A stretch of DNA of 64,000 nucleotides from VRUE01 sp963753585 (lineage in GTDB: Bacteria; Actinomycetota; Thermoleophilia; Solirubrobacterales; 70-9), in contig CAVWCU010000001.1 in assembly GCA_963753585.1 (NCBI GenBank), positions 1,178,001-1,242,000 of the forward strand, given 5' to 3'. The notes beneath the pieces were generated by a model. The model saw nothing but the letters and a program-made list of their open reading frames with translations, searched no databases and was not told the DNA's origin. Within the stretch, counting starts at the first letter, position 1. Each line of letters starts with the position of its first letter. Position numbers and translations under genes: made by a program. This document shows, one piece after another, positions 9,944 to 18,498 of the stretch.

Positions 9944-10004
9944 GCGCGGAACCGTGGCGGTATTTGCGGCTCCGGAACGTGATCGGGCTCACACTGCTCA
10001 CAAA
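9933..10004 (-). promoter_or_regulatory. inverted repeat over the rpf-like start codon
   Basis: Arms TTTGTGAGCA (9933-9942) and TGCTCACAAA (9995-10004) pair perfectly with a 52-base interval. In the minus-strand transcript the downstream arm contains the first bases of the TTG start of the transglycosylase gene. It could be a translational control hairpin or a paired operator; only the repeat is seen. Confidence 0.4.
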
Positions 10005-10114
10005 GTAAGTGCCGTCTGACACGACACCAGGCACGAAATCCCTTCCTGTGGACAGACGATGAATTGCTTCTTGCGGCTCGGATCGCTGCCAAGCTGCAGT
10101 CGAGCGGAAGCCGG

Positions 10115-10975
10115 ATGATGGGGGGATCGCGGACTCTCCGACATCGCGCCTGCTGCTCGCCTGCCCGGATCGCCCGGGCCTGATCGCCGCCGTCAGCGGC
10201 TTCCTCGCCGACGCCGGCCTCAACATCGTCGATGCCGATCAGCACTCCAGCGACGAGGGGCGCTTCTTCATGCGGATGGTGTTCGACGCCATCCCCGAAG
10301 ACGAGCTGGCCGCGGTCCGGCAGCGCTTCGAGCGCGAGGTCGCCACGCACTTCGAGATGGAGCACCGCTTCGCCGAGTCGAGCGAGCGCAAGCGGGTGGC
10401 GATCATGGTCTCGCGCGAAGACCACTGCCTCTCCGACCTGCTCTGGCGCTGGCGCAGCGGCGAGCTCGGCGCCGACGTCGTCGCCGTCGTCTCCAATCAC
10501 GACGACCACCGCGGCCAGGTCGAGTCGCTGGGGCTCGACTTCCACCACGTACCGGTCTCCCCGGACACCCGCGAGCAGGCCGAGGCGCGAGCGCTGGAGC
10601 TGCTTCGCCGGCATCGACCTGCTCGTCCTCGCCCGCTACATGCAGGTCCTCTCCCGCGAGTTCCTGGAGCAGCTGGGCGCGCCGGCGATCAACATCCACC
10701 ACAGCTTCCTGCCGGCCTTCGTCGGCGCCGACCCCTACCGCCGGGCGCACGAGCGCGGCGTGAAGCTGATCGGCGCCACCGCGCACTACGTCACCGAGGA
10801 GCTCGACGCCGGCCCGATCATCGACCAGGACGTGACCCGGGTCAGCCACCGCGACGAGGTCGGCGACCTGAAACGGATCGGCCGCGACATCGAGCGGCTG
10901 GTCCTCGCCCGCGCGGTCAAGGCTCACGTCGACGACCGCGTCCTCCTCGACGGCGCGCGGACGATCGTCTTCTAG
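10115..10975 (+). pseudogene. purU: formyltetrahydrofolate deformylase PurU, frameshifted
   Basis: The enzyme hydrolyses 10-formyl-THF to formate and THF, supplying formate for purine synthesis. An N-terminal ACT domain (LLLACPDRPGLIAAVSGFLADAGLNIVDADQH) precedes a formyltransferase-like domain with INIHHSFLPAFVGADPY and GATAHYVTEELDAGPIIDQD, which carry the expected catalytic Asn, His and Asp. Two breaks are seen. Near 10120-10125 a run of six G puts the likely ATG (10115 or 10118) out of frame with the ACT domain; one more G would fix it. At 10604-10605 an extra T interrupts ELLAGIDLL. The two indels cancel and the repaired length (about 286 residues) is normal for PurU, so sequencing or assembly error is likely. 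Confidence 0.85.
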
Positions 10976-10987
10976 CTTCTGGGCTGA

Positions 10988-11003
10988 CTGGCTGTCCAGC
11001 CAG
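10988..11003 (+). terminator. short hairpin after purU
   Basis: CTGGCT and AGCCAG pair around a GTCC loop 12 bases after the purU stop. No T-run follows, so intrinsic termination is uncertain; it may simply be a 3-prime stem. Confidence 0.3.
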
Positions 11004-11030
11004 CCGAAGGTTGCTCTATGGTTCGGCGGG

Positions 11031-12375
11031 ATGGAGCAGGCGACACTCCCCCGCGCACCGGCGACCAGAATCCGAGCTGAGCTGCCTCCGGGCCCGAAGG
11101 GGCCCACTCTCCTCCAGGGATTGCGTTATGCACGGGATCCCCATCGGGTTCCTCGCTCGCTTCCAGCGTCGCTACGGCGACATCTTCACCGTCCCCTTCC
11201 CGATATTCGGCCGGGTCGTCTGGGTCGCCGAGCCCTCCCTGGTCAAGGAGGTGTTCACCGGCTCGCCCGAGCAGTTCCACGCCGGCGAGGCGAACGCAAC
11301 GGTGCTGGAGCCGGTGCTGGGTCCCAACTCGGTGCTGACCCTCGACGAGGCGCCGCACATGCGCCAGCGCAAGCTGTTGCTGCCGCCATTTCACGGCGAG
11401 CGGATTCGCCGCTACGGCGAGTTGATGCGCACGATCACCCTGCGCGAGATGGAGAGCTGGCCGGTCGGCGAGACCTTCGCCCTGCGACCGCACACACAGC
11501 GGATCACCCTGGCAGTGATCCTCGAGGCTGTCTTCGGGGTCCACGACGAGCGGCGCCTGGAGCGAGCGGAGCGCCTGATCGGCACCTTCGGCAAGCGCGT
11601 CAACGCGATCACGTTCCCGATGCTGCGCCACAACCTCGGGCCCTGGAGCCCTTGGGGACGCTTCCTCCGCGCCCGCGAGGCGTTCGACGAGTTCATCTAC
11701 GAGGAGATCGAGATCCGACGGCGCGAGGCTGAAACGGAAGAACGCGACGACGTGCTCTCCCTGCTCCTGCAGGCCCGGCACGACGACGGCACGCCGATGA
11801 GCGACGAAGAGCTGCGCGACGAGCTGGTCACCGTGCTCGGCGCCGGCCACGAGACAACCGCTACCGCCCTTGCCTGGGCGATGGAGCGGCTGCTGCGCAC
11901 GCCGCGAGTGCTGGCAAAGCTGCGCGAATCCCTCGCCGCAGGCGACGACGACTACCTCGACGCGACGATCAAGGAGACCCTGCGGATCCGGCCGGTGATC
12001 ATCGACGCCGCGCGCAAGCTGAACGAGCCGCTGCGAATCGGCGGCTACGAGCTGCCCGCCGGCACGTTCGTCTTCCCAGCGGCTGCGGCGCTCCACTACC
12101 GCGAGGATCTCTTCCCCGACCCGCACGAGTTCCGTCCCGAGCGCTTCCTCGACGGCAAGCCCAACGGCTACGCCTGGATCCCGTTCGGCGGCGGCGTACG
12201 GCGCTGCATCGGCGCTGCATTCGCCGAATACGAGATGCGAGTGGTGCTGCGGGAGTTCGTCATGCGAGCCGAGCTGAGCGCGCCCGACCTCAAGCCTGAG
12301 CGGGCGAGGATCCGCAACATCACCGTCGCCCCTGCCAGGGAAGCACGGGTCAGGCTGGATCGCCCGCTGCGCTGA
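11031..12375 (+). pseudogene. cytochrome P450, frameshifted near the N-terminus
   Basis: A heme-thiolate monooxygenase of about 447 residues when repaired. Visible signatures are the proline-rich start ELPPGPKGPTLLQGL, the I-helix oxygen-activation motif GAGHETTA, the K-helix ETLR, the PERF region (FRPERFLDG) and the heme loop FGGGVRRCIGAAFA with the cysteine ligand. The N-terminal 39 residues are in a different frame; one extra G in the run at 11146-11148 separates DPHR from FLARFQRRYGD. The length of 1345 bases fits one extra base. The substrate is unknown and no ferredoxin partner is adjacent. The gene converges on and slightly overlaps the end of the ABC-F gene. Confidence 0.85.
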
Positions 12376-14262
12376 CGGCCCGCTCGGCCTCCTCCCACTG
12401 CTCGTAGAGCTCGGCGAGCGCCCGCTTCGCCGCCTCGTGCCGTTCGCCTGCCTGCTCCGCCTTGGCCGGGGTCGACCAGGCGGCCGGGTCGGCCAGCTCC
12501 TCCTCGACGGCAGCGCAGCTCAGCCTCGGCGGCCTCGATCTTCTCCGCCAGGCGGCTCGCCTTGCGGGCGGCTTTCTTCGAAGCGGCCCCCGGCTTGTCT
12601 CGCTTGGCCGTCTTGCCCGCCCGCTTCCGGGCCGCCGCAGCGGACGCTTCGGCTTCCGCCCGTTCGTCGCGCTCGCGCTGGTAGGCAGCCCAGCCGCTCG
12701 GGTGGCTCTCCAGCCGGCCGTCCTCGCAGACGACGGTGCGGCTGCCGACCGCCTCGAGCAGGGCGCGGTCGTGGGAGACGAGGATCACCGCGCCCTCGAA
12801 AGCCGAGAGCGCGTCCTCGAGCGCCTCGCGGCTCTCGACGTCGAGGTGGTTGGTCGGCTCGTCGAGGATCAGGACGTTGGCGCCGGAGGCGACGAGGATC
12901 GCCAGCGAGAGCCGGCGCTGCTCGCCTCCGGAGATGTCGTCGAGCGCTTTCTCCGCGTCGGCGCCCGAGAAGAGGAAGCCGCCGAGCAGGTCGCGCGCCT
13001 TCTGCCCGCTGAGGCCGGTGCCGCGCTGGGCGGCGGCGAGCACCGTCCCCTCCCCCGCCGCGGAATCGGCGTGCTGGGAGAGGTAGCCGACCTTGACGTT
13101 GTGGCCGGTCCGCACCGACCCGGCAGCGGGCTCGCGCTTCTCCGCAAGGGTCTCGATCAGGGTGGTCTTGCCGGCCCCGTTGGGACCGACGAGGACGACG
13201 TGCTCGCCCCGCTCGACTTCGAGATCGGCTCTCTCGAGCAGGATCCGTCCCGGCACCTCGATCTTGGCGCCGACCAGTTTCAGCACGACGCGGCCCGGTC
13301 GCTCGGGAGTGACGAACGAGAACCGCAGGTTGCGGCGGTCGCGCGCCTCGGCCTTGACCCCGTCGCGCTTGATCTTGTCGATCTGCTTCAGCCGCGACTG
13401 CGCCTGGCGGGCCTTCGTCGCCTTGTAGCGGAAGCGCTCGACGAAGCGCTCCATCCGCTCGATCTCGGCCTGCTGGCGCTCGATCGCCTTGCCGCGGGCG
13501 ATCTCGCGCGCCGCCTGCTCCTTGCGCCAGGCGTGCCATGGGCCGGCGAAGAAGCGTCCCTTGCTGGGCCTCCAGCTCCAGCACCGACGTCCCCACCGCC
13601 TCGAGGAACCAGCGGTCGTGGGCGACGAGGACGACGGCGGCGTCGAGGTCGACCAGGTAGCGCTCCAGCCACTCCAGCGAGGGGATGTCGAGGTGGTTCG
13701 TCGGCTCGTCGAGGAGCAGCAGGTCGGGGCGGGTGGCGAGCGCGCGGGCGAGGGAGGCACGGGTCAGCTCACCGCCGGAGAAGGTCGAGAGCCGCCGTTT
13801 GGCTGCCTCCTCGCCGAAGCCGAGGCCGCCGAGCACGGCGAGCACGTCGTCGCGCCAGCGGTAGCCGCCGCCCGCTTCGAGCCGCTGCTGCGCCGCGGCG
13901 TAGGCCCGCATCGTCTCCTCGTCGGGGGTGCCTTTGGCCATCGCACCCTCCAGGCGCGCCAGCTCGGCCTCGGTCTCCTGCATGTCGGCACGACCGGAGA
14001 AGACGTAGTCGCCGAGGGAGATCTCGGCGTCGCGCGGCGGTCGCTGGTCGTGCAGGGCGACCCGCGCCCCTTTCTGCAGGGCGATGCTGCCGGAGTCGGG
14101 CGGCCGCTCTGCGGCGAGGACCCGGAGCAGGGTCGACTTGCCGGCGCCGTTGCGCCCGGAGAGGGTCATCCGCTCGCGCCGCTCGAGCTTGAAGGAGACG
14201 TCTTCGAAGAGCAGCTCGCCGCCGGCGTAGACGTCGATGGTCGTTGCGGTCGCGATGGCCAT
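12350..14262 (-). pseudogene. ABC-F family ATPase, frameshifted twice
   Basis: A soluble protein with two ATP-binding cassettes and no membrane domain; ABC-F proteins act on ribosomes (translation factors or antibiotic protection). The first cassette has GRNGAGKST, LSTFSGGELTRASLARAL and LLLLDEPTNHLD. The second has GPNGAGKTT, ISGGEQRRLSLAIL and LILDEPTNHLD. A basic linker (KATKARQAQSRLKQIDKIKR) joins them and a coiled-coil tail ends the protein. Two single-base insertions are inferred: in GGG at 13566-13568 (between LELEA and SKGRFFAG) and near 12512 (between AEAELR and AVEEELADPAAW). Together they match the 1913-base length. The repaired protein of about 637 residues resembles the Uup/EttA branch. 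Confidence 0.85.
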
Positions 14263-14313
14263 GACAGCCCTGACACTACGCGGCTCGGCCTGGGCGGGCG
14301 TAACCTGCGCCGG

Positions 14314-14823
14314 GTGGAACGGGAGCAACTGCGCGAGGTCCAGACACCGCTGAAGGAGCGCTACCGCGAGGAGCCCGCGGCCGCGGTCGTCACCCTGAAG
14401 GCCAGCGGCGAGCTCGGCGAGGGCGTCTCCTGCTCGGTGCAAACGGGGCAGGCAATCGCCGAGGCAGGGCTGCACCCGGCCTCCGGCGGCGACGGATCGC
14501 AGCTTTGCTCGGGCGACATGCTGCTCGAGGCCCTGGTCGCGTGCGCCGGCGTGACCCTTCGCGCCGTGGCGACATCGTTGGGAATCGAGGTGCGGTCCGG
14601 GACGGTGCGCGCCGAGGGCGAGCTCGACTTCCGCGGCACGCTCGCGGTGGATCGCGACGCCCCGGTGGGCTTCACGGCGATCCGCCTCGCCTTCGAGCTC
14701 GACAGCGACGCCGAGGAGGAGGATCTGGAGACACTGATGAAACTGACCGAGCGCTACTGCGTCGTCTTCCAGACCCTCAGCCGGCCGCCCCAGCTGTCGG
14801 CCACGCTCAGGACCGCGTCATAG
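14314..14823 (+). CDS. OsmC-family peroxide reductase-like protein
   Basis: A 169-residue OsmC/Ohr-fold protein starting at GTG 14314. The two conserved redox cysteines are visible: one in the long helix SGDMLLEALVACAGVTLRAVA, the second in LTERYCVVFQTL. Family members reduce organic hydroperoxides using thiols, and the active site forms across a dimer. The start is chosen because the upstream part of the open frame is antisense to the ABC-F gene and MEREQLREV begins the conserved region. It is followed after 8 bases by a metallo-beta-lactamase gene and probably shares its transcript. The true substrate may be a different thiol-reactive compound. Confidence 0.8.
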   Translation: MEREQLREVQTPLKERYREEPAAAVVTLKASGELGEGVSCSVQTGQAIAEAGLHPASGGDGSQLCSGDMLLEALVACAGVTLRAVATSLGIEVRSGTVRAEGELDFRGTLAVDRDAPVGFTAIRLAFELDSDAEEEDLETLMKLTERYCVVFQTLSRPPQLSATLRTAS

Positions 14824-14831
14824 CCCAATCC

Positions 14832-15770
14832 ATGGCAGGGGCCCTGCGACACCTGGCAGACCTGGCGAGGGCGCAACTGACCCGGCGCTCCGCCCAGCGC
14901 GAGGACAGCCAGGCACTCGGCGAGCTGGAGGCTCGACCCCTGGAGCTGCCTGCCGGGTTGGAAGTCGAATGGCTCGGCGTCTCCGGCTACCGGATGAGCT
15001 TCGAGGGGCAGACGCTGTTCGTCGACCCTTACCTCTCCCGGGTCCCGTTCGCCGACATCCTGCGGCGGCGCCCCACGCTGCCCGACCCGGCCGCGCTGGA
15101 CCGCTTCGTCCACGCACCGGGAGAGGTCGCCGGCGTCCTCGTCGGCCACACCCACTTCGACCACGCGGTCGACGCCCCGGCGATCGCCCGCCGCTTCGGC
15201 TGCAGGGCCTACGGCTCGGACTCGCTGGTGACGCTGATGGGCCTGCACGGGCTGGCCGAGCAGGCGGTCTCGGTCGAGCCCTACCGCACCTACGAGCTGG
15301 GGCCGTTCGAGGTCAGCTTCACGCCGAGCGTCCACTCGAAGCTACTGCTCGGCCTCGCCGTTCCCTACGACGGCGACCTCACCTGCGAGCACCTCGACGC
15401 GCTCTCTCCGAGCGCCTACCGCTGCGGCCAGGTCTGGGGCATCTCGATCCGGGTCGCCGGCATCTGCTTCTACCACCAGGGCAGCGCAAACCTGATCGAC
15501 GAGGCGATCCGCGAGCGCGGCGTCGACGTCTTCCTGGCGGGTGTCGCCGGCCGCAACTTCACCGAGGACTACTGGAAGCGGATCGTCCCCCGCCTCGACC
15601 CGGCGGTAGTGGTCCCAACCCACTACGACAACTTCTTCCGCCCCCTCGGCCAGCGGATGGAGTTCGTCTCCAACGTCCAGCTCTCGGCGCTGCCAGGCGA
15701 AATTGCCTCGGTCAGCTCCGACGCTCGACTGGCAGCGCTCCCTCGTGCGGATATTTCGACATATGCGTGA
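14832..15770 (+). CDS. metallo-beta-lactamase fold hydrolase
   Basis: A 312-residue protein of the UlaG/YtnP-like branch of the metallo-beta-lactamase superfamily. The zinc motif GHTHFDHAVD (HxHxDH) is intact. Further conserved residues occur in SVHSKLLLG, a GICFYHQGSANLID strand and the late VVVPTHYDNFFRPL with its metal-binding His. An N-terminal helix of about 40 residues precedes the fold. No signal peptide is seen, so it should be cytoplasmic. It lies just downstream of the OsmC gene. UlaG-type enzymes hydrolyse lactones or phosphodiesters; the substrate here cannot be assigned. Confidence 0.8.
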   Translation: MAGALRHLADLARAQLTRRSAQREDSQALGELEARPLELPAGLEVEWLGVSGYRMSFEGQTLFVDPYLSRVPFADILRRRPTLPDPAALDRFVHAPGEVAGVLVGHTHFDHAVDAPAIARRFGCRAYGSDSLVTLMGLHGLAEQAVSVEPYRTYELGPFEVSFTPSVHSKLLLGLAVPYDGDLTCEHLDALSPSAYRCGQVWGISIRVAGICFYHQGSANLIDEAIRERGVDVFLAGVAGRNFTEDYWKRIVPRLDPAVVVPTHYDNFFRPLGQRMEFVSNVQLSALPGEIASVSSDARLAALPRADISTYA

Positions 15771-15812
15771 CATTCTCCGCACCACACGTGCACCCATCGG
15801 GCCTAGCCTGGT

Positions 15813-16049
15813 GTGGTGCTCCCGATCGAACAAGGCGACGCCGGAGAACTGATCGAGGCGGCGGTGACGGCCATCTCGGTCTTGGGCGGCGCGATGGCAT
15901 ATTTCAGCGGCTATTCCGCATCTCGGGCCGTCGCCGAAGAACAGCCGCCCGAGATCCTCAGCCAGCGTGTCAACGAGGGCCTGGGAGAGGGCTTCACCTG
16001 GGGGTGGCCGGCAGCCATCGTGGCTCTTATCATCAAGATATGGACCTAA
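15813..16049 (+). CDS. small membrane protein, hypothetical
   Basis: A 78-residue protein beginning at GTG 15813. It carries two hydrophobic stretches, AVTAISVLGGAMAYFSGY (about 17-34) and the C-terminal WGWPAAIVALIIKIW (about 63-77), joined by a hydrophilic loop rich in Glu and Arg. I do not recognise a family. It overlaps the next small gene by ten bases, which suggests that the pair is translated together. It is separated from the metallo-beta-lactamase gene by 42 bases. Confidence 0.5.
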   Translation: MVLPIEQGDAGELIEAAVTAISVLGGAMAYFSGYSASRAVAEEQPPEILSQRVNEGLGEGFTWGWPAAIVALIIKIWT

Positions 16050-16234
16050 TGGCACGGTTTCTCAAATTTCCCCGAGGAGCGATCATCCTCAGTTCGCTCG
16101 TGTCGATAGCCGCCGGCATCGCGATCGTCGGCTTCGGAGCGCCGCCGGCAATACTCATCCTCGCCTCGTGGGCGGGCGCCACGGTCTACATGGAGTTGAA
16201 CTCACGGATCAACCGACGGCTCGGGCGTCGGTAG
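16040..16234 (+). CDS. small membrane protein, hypothetical
   Basis: A 64-residue protein whose ATG lies within the end of the preceding small gene. A basic N-terminus (MARFLKFPRG) precedes two closely spaced hydrophobic segments, AIILSSLVSIAAGIAIVGFG and PAILILASWAGATVYM, and a strongly basic tail (NRRLGRR). This looks like a two-helix membrane hairpin. Together with its partner it makes a pair of tiny membrane proteins, a layout seen in toxin-like or holin-like systems, but no motif supports such a role. Confidence 0.5.
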   Translation: MDLMARFLKFPRGAIILSSLVSIAAGIAIVGFGAPPAILILASWAGATVYMELNSRINRRLGRR

Positions 16235-16240
16235 CACCAG

Positions 16241-16783
16241 TCAGCTCTCGAAGTGCTTGGCGGTGATCTGGTCGATCGTGCCCTTGGTGCGAATCGTGTG
16301 CAGGCCGAGTGCCACGCCGATCGCCTTCAGGTCGAGCTCCGAGTCGGACATGCCGCCGCGCGGAAGCCAGTAGAGCTCACGCCCCTTGATTGCGAGCCGG
16401 TCGTCGCTGCTAGACAGTGCCAGCGCCTTTTTGCGGCTTGCAGCCGCGGGCTTCTGCTCGAGAAGCACCACCTGGACCTTGCCCTTCGAGGCTGCGAGGA
16501 CAGACCGTTCGAACGGCTCGTGAGCGGCCATGGCTCGCAGCTCCGCTGTGCCGCGCAGGAAGACCGGCACCTCGTAGCCCAGCGACTCCGCCAGCCCGGA
16601 TTCGATCCGCCCCGTCAGCTTTTCCGCGTCATCTCCCTCGCAACCGAAGATCACGTTGCCACTGGCGCGGAAGCAGGCAACGTCGGCCAGATCCAGCGCC
16701 TCGAAGCAGCGGCGCAATTCGTCGTTCTTGATCCGCCGGTTGCCGAGGTTCATCCCGCGCAGGAAGGCGACGTGGCGATCCAT
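16241..16783 (-). CDS. DUF1697 family protein
   Basis: A 180-residue cytoplasmic protein with the DUF1697 hallmarks: the opening VAFLRGMNLGNRRIKNDELRRCFEALDLADVACFRASGNVIF and the repeat-like second half with LYWLPRGGMSDSELD. The function of the family is unknown. It is complete and starts at an ATG. It sits alone, convergent with the two small membrane proteins and divergent from the peroxiredoxin gene with a 22-base gap, so the two promoters must overlap coding ends. Confidence 0.8.
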   Translation of the reverse strand: MDRHVAFLRGMNLGNRRIKNDELRRCFEALDLADVACFRASGNVIFGCEGDDAEKLTGRIESGLAESLGYEVPVFLRGTAELRAMAAHEPFERSVLAASKGKVQVVLLEQKPAAASRKKALALSSSDDRLAIKGRELYWLPRGGMSDSELDLKAIGVALGLHTIRTKGTIDQITAKHFES

Positions 16784-16805
16784 GAGCCCACCATACGATG
16801 GGCGC

Positions 16806-17365
16806 GTGAATGCCGACTTCGCCGAGCTTCCATCCGACCTCCCCGTCCCCGAGGACGACGGCGCCGCGGATCACCTCGTCGGGCTGGCGCTGCCGGAGCT
16901 GCAACTGCCCTCCACCCTGGATGGCCCAGTCGACCTCGCGGCGTCCGGCCAGGAGCAACTCGTCGCCTACGTCTACCCGCGTACCGGCACCCCCGGCCAG
17001 CCCTCCCCGGCCGGCTGGGACGACATCCCTGGCGCCCGCGGCTGCACGCCGCAGAGCTGCGCCTACCGCGAAAGCCTCGCCGAGTTCTCGGCGCTCGGTG
17101 CGACCGTGGTCGGCATCAGCACCCAGAGCCCCGGGGAACAGCGCGAGTTCGCCGAGCGGGAGCACATCCCGTTCTCCCTGCTCTCCGACAGTGACCTCCT
17201 CCTCCATGACGAGCTGCGCCTGCCCACCTTCGAAGTCGAAGGCATGACCCTCTACAAGCGCCTCACCTTCGTCGCCGAAGCCGGCAAGATCGCCAAGGCC
17301 TTCTACCCCGTCTTCCCGCCCGACCGCGACGCCGGCGAGGTCTCAGCTGGCTGCACCGGCGCTGA
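16806..17365 (+). pseudogene. peroxiredoxin (AhpC/TSA type), frameshifted near the 3-prime end
   Basis: A thioredoxin-fold peroxidase of about 186 residues. The redox centre is GARGCTPQSCAYRESLAEF, with a peroxidatic and a nearby resolving cysteine (Cx4C), followed by VVGISTQSPGEQREFAERE and LPTFEVEGMTLYKRLTF. This arrangement marks a peroxiredoxin-like group with an atypical active site. The start is GTG 16806. At 17340-17341 one base appears to be missing from GGTCTC; restoring a C gives a normal end EVLSWLHRR with a stop at 17363-17365. Without it the frame runs on into unrelated sequence. Substrate and reductant are unknown. Confidence 0.75.
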
Positions 17366-17455
17366 GCGGTGCTCCAAGAAAGCTGAACCTTGCCGAGACC
17401 ATGATTGTGGTCAGACCTCGTCTATCCATCTTGACAACCCGAATATTGTCTTCCC

Positions 17456-17968
17456 ATGCGTGAATATTTGGACCAAGTTAGGCGTGCAGCGGAAACGGAT
17501 CTGTACTACCTCACGCTAGAGGCAACCCTGGTCATTCCCGATATGTGTGCAGGATTGGAAGCCGATGACGGGATGACCGCTCGCGCGCGCTATGAAGCCT
17601 GGTTTGATGAGCATGTCGCTCAAAAGTACGTCGTTGGCGCGAGTCGCACTCCCTCTTTCTCGGGGGAAGATTGTTATGGCCTGCGGTGCGCGATGCTTCA
17701 CCAGGGACGGCTCAAGCCCCATAGAGGCGCTTATGAGCGGATTCTGTTCGTTGAGCCAAACAATGACCTAATACTGCACAACAACGTCATGCATAGCGCA
17801 TTGAACATCGACGTTACGCAGTTCGCGCTCGACATGATCGAGAGCGCCGAGCAGTGGCTCGCTACGGCTCAGCAGACTCCTCAATACCAAGCAAACTTCC
17901 CGAGCTACATGCAACGACATCCGGATGGTCTTCCGCCGTATATCGGGGGAAGACCCGTCATCTCCTAG
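17456..17968 (+). CDS. hypothetical protein in a lower-GC patch beside tmRNA
   Basis: A 170-residue protein I cannot assign. It is mostly helical, with a YGLRCAMLHQG segment reminiscent of the R-x4-H pattern in HEPN-like proteins, and a conserved-looking ILFVEPNNDLILHNNV block. No signal peptide or membrane helix is present. Base composition differs sharply from its neighbours: codons ending in A or T are common, while most genes here use G/C. TTGACA at 17431-17436 could be a -35 element, but the matching -10 would fall at the ATG. Its position just downstream of the 3-prime end of tmRNA, a frequent integration site, suggests horizontal acquisition. Confidence 0.6.
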   Translation: MREYLDQVRRAAETDLYYLTLEATLVIPDMCAGLEADDGMTARARYEAWFDEHVAQKYVVGASRTPSFSGEDCYGLRCAMLHQGRLKPHRGAYERILFVEPNNDLILHNNVMHSALNIDVTQFALDMIESAEQWLATAQQTPQYQANFPSYMQRHPDGLPPYIGGRPVIS

Positions 17969-18042
17969 CGTCTTAAGTGGTCTTTGACCTAGGGCATGTG
18001 GTAGAGGCGTCGCCAAGAGAACCATTGACACGCTCGCGCTGG

Positions 18043-18082
18043 TCGAATCCCCTGCCGTTTGGATCTGCGAAAGGAGATTCGA
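18043..18082 (-). terminator. hairpin just downstream of tmRNA
   Basis: TCGAATCCCC (18043-18052) and GGAGATTCGA (18073-18082) pair over ten positions with one mismatch or wobble. It starts 15 bases beyond the mature tmRNA 3-prime end. There is no T-run, so it may serve 3-prime processing or termination. Confidence 0.4.
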
Positions 18083-18096
18083 TCGGTTTGCGTTAG

Positions 18097-18455
18097 TGGA
18101 GGCGGCCGGAATTGAACCGGCGTCCGAGGCCGTAGCGCGAAGGTGTCTACAGGTATAGCCGGCGCTTGATTCTCGTCTCCCGGGGTCCGCGCCGGCGGGC
18201 ACTGCGGGAGATAGAGCCCTCTGAATTGTCCCCTGGCAGACGGGGCGATCCGCCTGGGTGAGCCCGCGTTCTGAAGCCGGCTGCCCCCTCCGCGGGCGGG
18301 AGAGGACCGACTCTCATCACCTAGGTTCTAGCTAGGCAGCGAGGGCGAACTCATGGTCCGCACGTATTGGTTTTTGCCGGGGTTTAACGAGGCCTCCGGC
18401 AACCTCGACCTGCAACCGTTCGCACGGACCGACCACGTCGAAGCCTGTCGCCCCC
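18097..18455 (-). ncRNA. ssrA: transfer-messenger RNA (tmRNA)
   Basis: One-piece tmRNA of about 359 nt that rescues stalled ribosomes. The 5-prime end reads GGGGGCGACAGGCTTCGACG, the usual tmRNA opening. The 3-prime end has the tRNA-like T-arm GCCGGTTCAATTCCGGC and acceptor strand CGCCTCC, which pairs with the 5-prime GGGGGCG over 7 positions including one G-U. CCA is not encoded. The tag frame ends in GEF-type ...ADHEFALAA followed by TAG (stop at 18332-18334). The resume codon is not certain; it could be the GCG of ADHEFALAA or lie further upstream. smpB and an RNB exonuclease lie 3-5 kb away. Confidence 0.93.
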
Positions 18456-18470
18456 ATGCTATGTGGACGG

Positions 18471-18476
18471 ATTGTA
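18471..18476 (-). promoter_or_regulatory. putative -10 box of tmRNA
   Basis: On the minus strand TACAAT lies 15 bases before the mature tmRNA 5-prime end, fitting a sigma-70 -10 element of a precursor that RNase P would trim. No clear -35 was found. Confidence 0.3.
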
Positions 18477-18498
18477 CGGAGTCGGGTAGGAATACCCC

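Noticed and set aside
9944..10110. c-di-AMP (ydaO-type) riboswitch upstream of the Rpf-like gene
   Set aside because: Such switches precede rpf genes in other actinobacteria, but I could not find the conserved core words here. Only the simple inverted repeat is supported.
10270..12375. A PurU-P450 fusion of 701 residues
   Set aside because: It arises only because one extra base in purU and one in the P450 gene leave the frame open across the gap; the purU stop and the P450 start lie between them.
18041..18058. tRNA T-arm-like GGTCGAATCCCC near tmRNA
   Set aside because: There is no matching acceptor, D or anticodon arm around it. The bases are better explained as one arm of the hairpin at 18043-18082.
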